Origin: Bacteroidota bacterium
GTDB lineage: Bacteria; Bacteroidota; Bacteroidia; Cytophagales; Spirosomataceae
Direction of reading: 5' to 3'
DNA length: 64,000 bases
NCBI GenBank assembly: GCA_020161355.1
Contig: JAIUOF010000002.1
Location: forward strand, 186,001-250,000
In this document: positions 9,156 through 17,700 of the stretch, piece by piece
Numbering within the stretch: the stretch's first letter is position 1
Layout of the letters: every line of letters starts with the position of its first letter
Made by a program: the position numbers and the translations under genes
Notes under the pieces: generated by a model
Seen by the model: only the letters and a program-made list of their open reading frames with translations
Databases searched by the model: none
What the model was told of the DNA's origin: nothing

Positions 9156-11645
9156 TTACCTCACCATAAATGCCGCATTGGCCATGAGTTGCTTGCCACC
9201 ATACCAGAATGCCCTGAAAATCGGGCTCTCGTTGAGATAAATAATTTTACCTTTCCCAGAATCTTGCACAGCAAAAACCGGCACATCTTTCATTTTAGCG
9301 TTGGTCTTAGCTCCTGCAAAACCGCTAAAACGCTCCTGAAGCTTTCCTACATTCCAGCCATCTTTCAGAAAATCGTACCCAATTACATTTTTGATCATTA
9401 CATAAGTATCAGAATCATACCCGTATGCTAGTGGGTGTGTAGCATCAAGACCCACCTTGTAAATTGCCCCCGGAATCTGATCAGAGATAGCATCCCGCTC
9501 CCTGTTCCCGTATTTTTGGTCTTTATTTGAAGTCGAACTTTCTTCTGCTTTGGCTTTCAGATCAAATCCTTCTTTTCCTGCAAAACCTGAAACCGCACTT
9601 TCCATTAAAATCAATCGACCACCATCACTTACCCATCTGCTGAGTTCTTTGGTATCTTTAAAAATGTTATTGTATCTGCCTGATGGCAAAATCAAAACAT
9701 CGAATTTCCATAAATCTACACTGCCAATGTAGCTGCCATCAATGATTGTAACAGGGTAATCTAGTTGCTTATCAAAAAAGTGCCAAACATCTCCGGCTGC
9801 GGTGGCACTTACTCCGGCTCCCATAATAACCGCTACATCAGGAGCTTTTACGATGTCTATCGAATTGGCTCCCAGATCAGGTCCGCTTTCAGACAATCCT
9901 GAATAAACAGGCACCAAATTGATACCCATTTTTTCGGCTATCTGAACTGGTATGGTTTCAAAATCAGCCTTTTCATTGCCTTTTCGGGTAATGATAAGTG
10001 TTCCTTCCTTAAACGACTTGCCTGCCGCTTTGAACGGCGATTCGTTGGTGCGTACTTTTACCTTATTTTTCAACAAAGCTGCAAGATATTGGGCTTCTTT
10101 AAAGGATTTATAATCAACCAGAAAAGCGTACACCTTACTCAGATTCTGAATTTTTGCCGGGGCTTTTGTATCAGCTTTATTGTTTCCTGACATCTTCCCT
10201 GGAATGGCATAGGCCTGGATATCAAATACATAAGGCAACGCCCAGGCTGTAATGTCATAAGTATTGGAATCTTCCAGCATAGTTTTTGGCTCAAAAAGAA
10301 TCTTGGCAAAAACTCCTTTTGACTGAAAAGAACTCACGATCATATCGTTTTCTTCTACAGCAAAAGCCTCCTCTTTTTGGTTTTGATAATTAAATCCGTT
10401 TGAAACAGTCTTTTTTGAAGCAAACTCATACTTAATTTCCATCTTGTCGAGCTGCTGGCCCAAGGCCTCTATTTTTGATTCATTCCCGGCATATTTGAGA
10501 ATGTAAGTTTTATATTTTCCGTAACCTTTTTGGGCGGTTTCATTAAAAAACCTGTTAAACTCTTTCACGGTACTTTCGGCTTTGTCAGATAAGGCTTCCA
10601 GAGTACCCATACTGGTCGCAAAAGAATGATCGATTCTGTCTTTCAGGGTAAGCACATCGCCATCATTCCTTTTAAAAGCAACCCCTGCAGGGCCACCCCC
10701 TGCCTGCTCAAACGTCATCCCGATGGCTCCATTATAAGAAGGATAAGTGTCGCCATAACTTGGATAAAGCAAATCATAGTTTTCTTTTGTATAATATAAC
10801 CAACCGTTTTCATCAAAACGTTTTTTGTTGTATTCACCCAGCAAAGTTTGGAAATCGCGTTGAAAAGAGGTCAAATCTTCATGGAATGGCTTTGCCGAAG
10901 GCGGAAAATAATAATGGGTATTGGGTCCCATTTCGTGAAAATCGGCATGAAGATGTGGCATCCAGCTGTTATAAAACTTCACCCTTTGCGATGTTTCATT
11001 TTGAGTTTGCCACGCCACATCTCTGTTCATATCAAAAAGATAATGATTAAAACGCCCGCCCGGCCAGGGTTCATGATGCTCTACAGCCGCAGCTTTCAAA
11101 TCGGGATGAGTACCAATGTATCGATTGTACCATTGGGAGTACCGGTCAAAACCATCGGGATTGACACAGGGATCAATCAAAACTATGGTATTTCCAAAAA
11201 TCTTTTTAGCTATTTCGGAGCCTTCACGAGTCAGCTCATAAATCACACTTATTGCGGTTTCGGCATTATTGGCTTCATTTCCATGTACGTTATACGAAAA
11301 ATAAGCTATAGCTGGAATCTGAGCATTACCTCCGCCTGGTCTTAATCCGATATTTTGCAAATTGGCCTCTCTTATTTTCTCCAGGTCAGCAATATTTTTC
11401 TCGGAACCAATGGCTAAAACCATCAATGGGCGGCCTTCAGTGGTTGTGCCATAAGGTATCAATTTTGTGATGCTTGTTTTTGTGTTAGCAACATATTTGA
11501 CATAATCTATCAATTGGTGGTGAAAATGAAACCTGCTTCCCATAGGGTGTCCGAAGAATTGCTCCGGCGATTGGAAACTTTGGGAATATGAAAAATATGG
11601 AATTAAAACGATGAGGGTTAATAGTTTACTGACTTTTCTGAACAT
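9156..11645 (-). CDS. Secreted M14 zinc carboxypeptidase with C-terminal GATase-like domain
   Basis: The 829-residue protein has a signal peptide ending near SYSQ. The M14 catalytic domain shows the zinc-binding HGNEANNAE (HxxE), a distal His region (PHLHADFHEMGPNTHYYFPP) and the catalytic Glu in GMTFEQAGG. From about residue 600 to 720 (DVAVIMGAGVSA to GGRLILMESAVSGF) there is a class I glutamine-amidotransferase/DJ-1-like fold, frequent at the C-terminus of large Bacteroidota M14 peptidases. It probably trims peptides outside the cytoplasm. It is the first gene of a two-gene transcript with the PLD lipoprotein. Confidence 0.87.
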   Translation of the reverse strand: MFRKVSKLLTLIVLIPYFSYSQSFQSPEQFFGHPMGSRFHFHHQLIDYVKYVANTKTSITKLIPYGTTTEGRPLMVLAIGSEKNIADLEKIREANLQNIGLRPGGGNAQIPAIAYFSYNVHGNEANNAETAISVIYELTREGSEIAKKIFGNTIVLIDPCVNPDGFDRYSQWYNRYIGTHPDLKAAAVEHHEPWPGGRFNHYLFDMNRDVAWQTQNETSQRVKFYNSWMPHLHADFHEMGPNTHYYFPPSAKPFHEDLTSFQRDFQTLLGEYNKKRFDENGWLYYTKENYDLLYPSYGDTYPSYNGAIGMTFEQAGGGPAGVAFKRNDGDVLTLKDRIDHSFATSMGTLEALSDKAESTVKEFNRFFNETAQKGYGKYKTYILKYAGNESKIEALGQQLDKMEIKYEFASKKTVSNGFNYQNQKEEAFAVEENDMIVSSFQSKGVFAKILFEPKTMLEDSNTYDITAWALPYVFDIQAYAIPGKMSGNNKADTKAPAKIQNLSKVYAFLVDYKSFKEAQYLAALLKNKVKVRTNESPFKAAGKSFKEGTLIITRKGNEKADFETIPVQIAEKMGINLVPVYSGLSESGPDLGANSIDIVKAPDVAVIMGAGVSATAAGDVWHFFDKQLDYPVTIIDGSYIGSVDLWKFDVLILPSGRYNNIFKDTKELSRWVSDGGRLILMESAVSGFAGKEGFDLKAKAEESSTSNKDQKYGNRERDAISDQIPGAIYKVGLDATHPLAYGYDSDTYVMIKNVIGYDFLKDGWNVGKLQERFSGFAGAKTNAKMKDVPVFAVQDSGKGKIIYLNESPIFRAFWYGGKQLMANAAFMVR

Positions 11646-11837
11646 ACATAGTTTGGTTTGAAATCAAATATAAATGATAAAAACCATTTTGACAAAATAT
11701 GATTTTGGGAAAAACAGCACGCACTGATTCGATTTTTTCATCAAAATATCACAAAATGCGTAAATCTTTACTTTTTCTTATTTTTCATTGAATTTTTGAA
11801 AGAATATTGAAAAAATATCAAATATTTGAAAATTTGA

Positions 11838-11869
11838 TTTGCATCATAAAAATAATCGTACTACTTTTG
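11838..11869 (+). promoter_or_regulatory. Promoter of tRNA-Glu (Bacteroidota type)
   Basis: A -33 element TTTG at 11838-11841 and a -7 element TACTTTTG at 11862-11869 are separated by 20 bp, matching the Bacteroidota primary-sigma consensus TTTG-N19-21-TAnnTTTG. The tRNA begins about 80 bp further on. The rest of 11646-11950 is AT-rich with no gene seen. Confidence 0.6.
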
Positions 11870-11950
11870 CACCACGATTTCGGAAACGGAGTCGGACATT
11901 TAAAAAAAATACTGTTTTACAACGCTATTTTTCGATAAATGGGACCAGTC

Positions 11951-12022
11951 GGCCCTATCGTCTAGCGGTTAGGACACGTCCCTTTCACGGATGAAACCGG
12001 GGTTCGATTCCCCGTAGGGTCA
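11951..12022 (+). tRNA. tRNA-Glu (anticodon UUC)
   Basis: A full cloverleaf can be drawn: acceptor stem GGCCCTA pairing with TAGGGTC (one G-U), D arm GTC...GAC, anticodon stem CGTCC/GGATG with loop CTTTCAC (anticodon TTC), and T arm with TTCGATT in the loop. The discriminator A is at 12022. CCA is not fully encoded. The 3' half (from 12009) is the left attachment site of the mobile element, so the tRNA gene stays intact after integration, while its own terminator has been moved 12 kb away. Confidence 0.95.
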
Positions 12023-12023
12023 C
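12009..12023 (+). repeat. Left attachment core (attL)
   Basis: The 15-bp TCCCCGTAGGGTCAC, covering part of the T stem and the acceptor 3' strand of tRNA-Glu, is repeated exactly at 24070-24084. The flanking bases differ on both sides. Confidence 0.9.
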
Positions 12024-12036
12024 CTTTCAAATAATT

Positions 12037-12073
12037 AAACGCCTTATATTCAATATATTAGGGCGTTTTTTTA
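12037..12073 (+). terminator. Terminator inside the left end of the element, downstream of tRNA-Glu
   Basis: AAACGCC at 12037-12043 and GGGCGTTT at 12061-12068 form a stem followed by a T run. It replaces the tRNA's original terminator, which now lies beyond the right attachment site. Confidence 0.7.
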
Positions 12074-12080
12074 TTTTAGT

Positions 12081-12099
12081 TGCTACATTTTTTGCTACA
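12081..12099 (+). repeat. Left pair of putative integrase arm-type sites (TGCTACA x2)
   Basis: TGCTACA occurs at 12081-12087 and 12093-12099, same orientation, 12 bp apart, about 60 bp inside the left core. The right end holds a matching pair with the same 12-bp spacing. This is the layout of arm-type binding sites of tyrosine recombinases. Confidence 0.55.
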
Positions 12100-12134
12100 T
12101 TTTGAATATAAATCAATATTATTACTATAATATC

Positions 12135-12629
12135 TTATTTGGTAGTCAAAAGACAATAGGCAGTTTGTTTAATATTTTTTCTGTTTTGCGGATCAATATC
12201 ATTTTCGAAAACATACAATTTGTAAACAGAAATTTCAAATGTAGAAAGTAGCATTATTTCCTCAAACTCTAAAAAAACTATTGAATTATATAAATATTTT
12301 CCATCTCCAAATGTTTTATTCTGATTTGGTTTAATAGTGATTTTATTATTGTCTTTTCTAAGGCTCTGTCCATTTTCCAATAAAAAATAAACTCCGTTGG
12401 CATTTTCAAATAAAGAATTGGAAGTTATAGTAATATTTATTAAATAATTTATTGAAGAATCTTTCTTACTAAAATACTTTGATATGCTTAACCCATTATA
12501 AAAATTACTCATATAAATAATATTATCATTTGTTTCTAACTTCATAATTTCTTTATCACAATCAAAATATTGACTATTAGCATTTAATGAAAAAACAAAT
12601 GCTATTATAGAAATAATAATTTTTTTCAT
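12135..12629 (-). CDS. Secreted protein of unknown function (element cargo)
   Basis: This is a 164-residue protein whose first 19 residues (IIISIIAFVFSLNANSQ) form a clear signal peptide. The mature part is rich in Asn, Ile and Ser with alternating hydrophobic residues, compatible with a small beta-rich periplasmic or surface protein. I do not recognise a family. It is the last gene of the element before the attachment site, separated from the ADP-ribosyltransferase-like gene by a terminator, so it likely has its own promoter. Such end-of-element positions usually hold cargo genes. Confidence 0.7.
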   Translation of the reverse strand: MKKIIISIIAFVFSLNANSQYFDCDKEIMKLETNDNIIYMSNFYNGLSISKYFSKKDSSINYLINITITSNSLFENANGVYFLLENGQSLRKDNNKITIKPNQNKTFGDGKYLYNSIVFLEFEEIMLLSTFEISVYKLYVFENDIDPQNRKNIKQTAYCLLTTK

Positions 12630-12666
12630 ACTGTAATTTTTTATGTGAAGGTAATAAAATCTGAAT

Positions 12667-12692
12667 AAAAAAAGACCCCCAAAATGGAGGTC
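12667..12692 (-). terminator. Terminator after the ADP-ribosyltransferase-like gene
   Basis: The minus strand reads GACCTCC-loop-GGGGGTC (7 bp, one G-U) followed by seven T, starting 5 bp after the stop codon. Confidence 0.75.
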
Positions 12693-12696
12693 AATT

Positions 12697-13176
12697 TTAA
12701 TTAATGTAAATTATCTCAAATTCATTTCTTCCATTAAAAAATGCAATCACATCTTTTTTATAAATTGTCATTTTGTGGACTGTCTTTTTTAAATGTTTTG
12801 TATCAAAATTCCTTTGGTAAGTATGTGCAAAAAAATCAGCAACTTCTTTTTTTAGCGTCCAAGAACATCCGAACTTTTTGGATATTAATTCTAACTCGGT
12901 CATCCCTCTATAAATTATAATCTTATCGGGTAAACTTTTTAAATAATCTAATTCTTCAGGGAACATTAAACTTTCTCTCTCAGGCTCCGATTTTAAAAAG
13001 CACTTTTTTATAATATCCGAATATTTAAAAAGGTTATCACTCATTTCATAACTTTCCCTTAGGGCAAACCAATAATTTTTACCTTTCAATTTTGGTATCA
13101 TATCAATAAATACTTGGAATCGATTAAAGCTACTAACCCCTATGAACAGTTTCTCTTTTATTTCTTCTTTAGTCAT
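12697..13176 (-). CDS. ADP-ribosyltransferase-like protein (element cargo)
   Basis: The 159-residue protein shows the three landmarks of R-S-E-type ADP-ribosyltransferases in the right order and spacing: Arg90 in IIIYRG, Ser105-Thr107 in CSWT (STS position) and an ExE motif Glu152-x-Glu154 in GRNEFEIIY. The segment after SWT (LKKEVADFFA) is the usual helix in this fold. The first 80 residues are helical. Such proteins transfer ADP-ribose from NAD to a protein or nucleic acid target; phages use them against the host and mobile elements carry them as toxins or defence genes. No antitoxin or signal peptide is seen. It is flanked by its own terminators, so it is probably an independent cargo unit. 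The fold assignment rests on motifs only. Confidence 0.55.
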   Translation of the reverse strand: MTKEEIKEKLFIGVSSFNRFQVFIDMIPKLKGKNYWFALRESYEMSDNLFKYSDIIKKCFLKSEPERESLMFPEELDYLKSLPDKIIIYRGMTELELISKKFGCSWTLKKEVADFFAHTYQRNFDTKHLKKTVHKMTIYKKDVIAFFNGRNEFEIIYIN

Positions 13177-13210
13177 TATAATCTATTTTTATTTCCTTTT
13201 AACAAAATTC

Positions 13211-13236
13211 AAAAAAAGGCCTTTAAAATAAAGGCC
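13211..13236 (-). terminator. Terminator downstream of the 146-residue gene
   Basis: GGCCTTTA-loop-TAAAGGCC is followed by seven T on the minus strand, 90 bp after the stop codon of the 146-residue gene. It separates the structural-type block from the cargo. Confidence 0.75.
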
Positions 13237-13325
13237 AATTTAATTTATTCCAAAACTACTATTATTTTCTTTTAAAAGTGATTGAAACATTCAACCCCGT
13301 AGGGGTGTCGTGTTTAGCTACATCC

Positions 13326-13766
13326 TCAATCAATTAAATCTTCATCTAAAACCCTCCTCTGTGTACTTACCACTCCATACACTGATTTGATGGAATTAAC
13401 CGGAATCACTACATCTTTAAATCTGAAATTCATAAATCCGATAATCACAAAATGACTGTCAGCACTTACCACCGTTCCAATAATTGTTCTGGTGTCTGTT
13501 TCAATGATTTTATAGAAAAAATCCGTGTCGTTTATGTCTGCATTAGTAGCAAAAACAACATCTTTAACTTTGATTCCTGAATTCATTTCATTGTCGTTTG
13601 CACCATCTGGAACAATGGCCATAAAATGAGATTGACCATTTACCCCAAAATGAGGTGTGAAATTGAGCTTCTGAAGTGCTAATGATGCCGGGAAAATATT
13701 CGCTGTTGTTTCCATTTTTTGAATTTTGTTAAAAAGTACCGGAAATTGATTTCTTGCTGCTGTCAT
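13326..13766 (-). CDS. Conserved-looking element protein of unknown function (146 aa)
   Basis: This protein of 146 residues has no signal peptide or membrane segment. It contains alternating hydrophobic stretches and a passage (IIGTVVSADSHFVIIGFMNF) that looks like a small beta-barrel. An internal Met (residue 18, METTANIFP) is an alternative start. It lies after the three tandem hairpins and before a strong terminator, on the same strand as the tape-measure block. A role as a structural or regulatory protein of the element is possible, but I cannot name a family. Confidence 0.65.
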   Translation of the reverse strand: MTAARNQFPVLFNKIQKMETTANIFPASLALQKLNFTPHFGVNGQSHFMAIVPDGANDNEMNSGIKVKDVVFATNADINDTDFFYKIIETDTRTIIGTVVSADSHFVIIGFMNFRFKDVVIPVNSIKSVYGVVSTQRRVLDEDLID

Positions 13767-14025
13767 TTCTTTAATTTGTTATTGTTAAATGATGCAACAA
13801 AGTAAAAGTATTTTTTTTAATAAAACAAGCTAACTATTTGATTATCAATGTATTTGATACTATAAGTATCGTTTTTTTTCGTGGAGGTGATACTATGAGT
13901 AGCGGTAAAAATGCCTGTTTTATTCCCTGGGCTTTTGGGCTTAATTGAACGGTTAAATAAAACCGACTTTTAAGGAATTTTTATATTTTTATCCACATTT
14001 TTAAAATATGATTAGAATCATAAAT

Positions 14026-14107
14026 ATGAGGTACTTTAAAAGTACCCCATAGTGAGGTAATTTGAAATTACCCCATAAAAAAATGAGGTTGCGATAAACA
14101 ACCCCAT
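14026..14107 (-). repeat. Three tandem hairpins of one design; the first may be a terminator
   Basis: Three units at 14026-14050, 14053-14076 and 14083-14107 share the frame ATGGGGT...ACCTCAT on the minus strand, but their inner stems differ (GTAC, GTAA, GTTG) and in each case the other arm changes to match. A G-U pair makes the fit perfect only in minus-strand RNA, the direction of the flanking genes. The unit transcribed first (14083-14107) is followed by a T run and could terminate the tape-measure operon. Nothing else was seen in the 365-bp gap 13767-14131 except AT-rich DNA. Confidence 0.6.
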
Positions 14108-14131
14108 CTTTATAAAGGATGTAACAAAACG

Positions 14132-14419
14132 TTACGCCCCCATCATTCGATTAAATGTTTCAAGATCGGAATCTGAAATTTTCAACTCATGGACTTCTCT
14201 GATTGCTTTCTCTTCATCTTGGATCATATTTTCCAGTTTCCGAATTTCAGCAATTACAATCTGTCTTTCTGTGGCAATTTCTAAGGTCCCGCTTCCCGGC
14301 AAAGGAATAACTCTAAGTGTGTCGTTTGCATCGTCTAACCTTAATTGCAGTTCTGCAAGATTTGTCAACCTAAAAGCCATTTGCTTTTTATACTCTCTCT
14401 CTTTTTCTATTAATGTCAT
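14132..14419 (-). CDS. Small coiled-coil protein after the tape measure (95 aa)
   Basis: From the ATG at 14419 it has 95 residues, nearly all predicted helical with heptad-like spacing (MAFRLTNLAELQLRLDDAND; IAEIRKLENMIQDEEKAI). A longer reading from a TTG at 14449 would overlap the preceding gene by 11 bp. It lies 19 bp downstream of another small coiled-coil gene, in the tape-measure transcript. Small helical proteins in this position occur in tail modules, but the family is not recognised. Confidence 0.65.
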   Translation of the reverse strand: MTLIEKEREYKKQMAFRLTNLAELQLRLDDANDTLRVIPLPGSGTLEIATERQIVIAEIRKLENMIQDEEKAIREVHELKISDSDLETFNRMMGA

Positions 14420-14438
14420 TGTTATGTTTTGTTTAAGT

Positions 14439-14738
14439 TTAAAATCCAAATCCGATAATTTGCGTAACTTGTTTAATGTCGGCCTCTGTTAATAGAGACT
14501 GACTTTTTTCAAGTTTCAGGGCTTCCAATTCCCTTTCCAGTTTTCCAATGGTTGTCTGGGCATTGAAAAAATTCTGGGTTGCCTCCGCTGTAATAATACC
14601 CCTTTGGCTTTCCCGATAGTCCACCCACTCTTTAATTAAAAGCTCTTTAGCTTCGATTTTGGCATCGAAAATTCCAACTTTTGCCCGATGTTGCTTAACA
14701 TCTGGAGCATACTTCTGTTTGATTTGTTCGTAGTTCAT
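14439..14738 (-). CDS. Small coiled-coil protein after the tape measure (99 aa)
   Basis: This 99-residue, charged, helical protein (for example IGKLERELEALKLEKSQSLL) begins about 30 bp after the tape-measure stop codon. It is similar in size and style to the next small gene and may be its distant relative. No signal peptide or known domain is visible. Context suggests a tail or tape-measure accessory role; this is inference. Confidence 0.65.
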   Translation of the reverse strand: MNYEQIKQKYAPDVKQHRAKVGIFDAKIEAKELLIKEWVDYRESQRGIITAEATQNFFNAQTTIGKLERELEALKLEKSQSLLTEADIKQVTQIIGFGF

Positions 14739-14770
14739 AATTTACGTTTTTGTTTAATTTGAAAAAAAAA

Positions 14771-17700
14771 TTATTTTAGCTTAATGCCTTTTGTTGTGAT
14801 ATCGTCAATCCCGGCTTTAATGCTTCCCAAAGACCTTTCAACTGCCTCAAGTCTTGCGGTATTCACATCTATTCTGTTTAAGGCTGTTAATTGACTTCTC
14901 GATATTTCGTTAGCCGTTTTCATACTTTCTGCAATACTAAATGTATGACCCTGAACGGCTGTAAATCTTCCGTTCAATTCATCAACTGAATCTTGACTTG
15001 CTTGTGCTATGCCTTTTTTTGCGGTGGAGGTATTCCCGGCTGTGGTGTCTGGTTGCCATAGATTAAAACCACTGTTTTTAGCTGCATTCTGGGCATCTGT
15101 GAGGGCTTTTTCTGCCCTGCTTATTCTTTGATTGTATTCATCTGCAAAACGTTGATAGTCGTCAATTACATTCTGGTCGCCGGTGGTCAAACTTGTTTTA
15201 ATTTCTTCCTCCAGTTTTTTGAAAATGTCACCAAAAACGGCTGAAAAAATCACTTTTTGCAAAAACTGTTCTAATGATTGCCCGGCTGCCTCAAACATTG
15301 ATTTGCTTGCGTCCTCCCCGGACTTAAAGGCATCAATGAGATTGTTTTCAAGGCTATTACCTAAATCCCCTGCCAAATCATGGACTATTCCAGAAATTGA
15401 ATCTTTGGCTGTGTTAATTGCATCCTCCCAATCCAAAGTATTTTGAATCAGTTGTTTTGTTTCTTCATTGACTTGGTTAGCATTTAATAAAGCCTGTGCA
15501 ATCGAGCGGTTAATGTTACCATATTGATCGATAATATCCGGGTGCAACTTCAAAAGGTCTTCAAAAACATTTTCTTTTTTCTTTCCGCCAATCAAAGTAG
15601 CAATTCCACCGACTAATCCGGCTCCCATCACTCCCTTTGTAACCACGTTCCAATCAATAGCGTTTTTCTGGCCTGATACTGCCTTTCCGGTTGATAATAA
15701 GGCTATTGCTTCATTATATTTATTCGTGGCATCTGTGAGGGCGTTAAAAGCTCCTGATATTTCCCCTGCATAATTCTTAACAAAACCGTTTCCGGATATT
15801 TCCGCCTGAAGTCTCAATTGCTCATTTAATGCAAGTGCATATTGGTGTGCATAATCTAATGCATCAGTATAGAATTGTTTTTCAGATTCTTTGCGGTTTT
15901 TCGTTGCTTCAGTGATTGAATTTACTATGTCAACAACGATTCCAACGGCTGAAGAAATAGCATCCATTTCGGTCGCTGTGCCATCCAATAAGCCTTTTAA
16001 AGTGCCAAATTGACCACTTAACCCACTGAATAATTTTCCTATTTCACCGTCAAGATTTCCAAGCTGCCCGGCAATTTTTTCAAGTCCTTCAAATTTTTCA
16101 GCAAGTAATTGGGAATCCAATTTTTGAATCTCATTGTTAAGCTCTTTGATTTTGTTTTTTACGTGGTCAATTTCATTGGCTGTTTCAGGTAAATTATCGT
16201 TTTTAAATTTCTGATTAAGCAAATCCAATTCCCGTTGATAATATTCAAGCTCCAATCTGGTTGACTTTATTTTTTTAGAAGTATCCCAAAAAGTGTTTTT
16301 TTTATCGTTTTCGCTCTGATTTTTATCAGATTCGATTTTGTTCTTGTCTCTTTGATATTCAAGGAGTTTATCAATTTTTTCCTTCTCCTTTTCAATACTT
16401 TCATTTTGTAATTTTTCTTCAAATTTCCTCTCTTCAAGATATTTCCAATTCAAAATTTCCTTCTGTGTCTCCTTATATTGAGTTTGGAGGCTTTTTGAAA
16501 GGTCTTTGAATTGAATTGTTGACCTATCGAATATTTTCCCGGCTTTCATCTCTTCCGGGTGTGTAGCCTGCCATTCAAGTTCTTTTTGGTCTCTCAAAAC
16601 CTCTAACCATTGTTTCATTTTTTCCTCATTGTCAGAAAGTTTTGTTTTGAAATTCAGGTCAATCTGTGCCATTTCCTTATTAAAACCATCGGCCATATTG
16701 TCAATCCTGGCTTTAACCAAATCTTGGTTGGCTTCAAATTCCATTTGCTTTAAAGATTCTGTAAGTTCCTTAATGCTTCGCTCTCTTTCGTTTTTTTGCT
16801 GTTCTAACTTTGCAAGCTCTTTAGAATTATCCTTTCCGGGCTTTCCTCCTCCTCCATTTCCTCCGCCTGTGTTTCCGGGTGTTTCTGCATACGGTTTAAT
16901 TCCACCAAAGAAAGTATTAAGGGTTTTAACGGCTTCATCAAAATCTTTTTTCGCCTGTATATTGTCGGCAATAATGGAGGTCATTTTGTTGTAACTTTCA
17001 TTAATGGAGGTCACAGAACTACCCATTCCCGGACCAAGTGACAAGCTCGATTTATCTGTATAATTAAACGCTTTCAGTATTTTTTGTTGTGTGGCGTTCG
17101 GTGCCTGTTTCCCCTCGATTACTGGCCGTAAAATCTCAAAGGCAACATTACCCCTATCTTTTCCAAAAGTATTAATTAGCTCGTCTTGAAACCGTTTGGT
17201 ATTTGATTTCAATTTCTCAAACATCAAATCTGATTCTGCATCAATTGCTTTGGCTAATGATCGGCTTTTTGCCGCTTCAATGGCATTTTCTGAAATGATT
17301 TTATAAGCAAGTGCAACATCATTTAAGGCTGTTTTTTCGTCTCCCAATCCTTTGAGATATTGCCCATATTGATTAATGATTTGATTCTTTGCTGAATTAT
17401 ATTCATCTGTACCTTTTTTGGCTTGTTTCAGCTTAATGAATAAAATATCAATTTGGGCTTGCTCTTTAATGGTTTCAGCTATGGAATCCGCTTTGGCTTC
17501 ATTCAAACGGTTATAAGTTTTTTCAGCCTCTGAAACGTGGGTTACAAGTGAATATGTCGCATAGGCTACCATCGCAATCCCACCGGCTACAATAGCATAA
17601 GGATTAACTATCAAAGTGTTATTCAATGACATCACTGCCCTTTGAAGTGTGGTTGTAGCTGTGGCTGCTGCAATCTGGGCGGTGGTATAAGTTCCGGTTG

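Noticed and set aside
13294..13306. Palindrome ACCCCGTAGGGGT containing 10 bp of the attachment core inside the element
   Set aside because: Only 10 of 15 core bases match and nothing tRNA-like surrounds it. It fits chance or a small hairpin, not a secondary attachment site.
13256..13328. Out-of-frame tail reading EDVAKHDTPTGLNVSITFKR after the 146-residue gene
   Set aside because: Only about 23 codons with a TTG start and no slippery site. It looks protein-like, but frameshift or separate gene cannot be supported.
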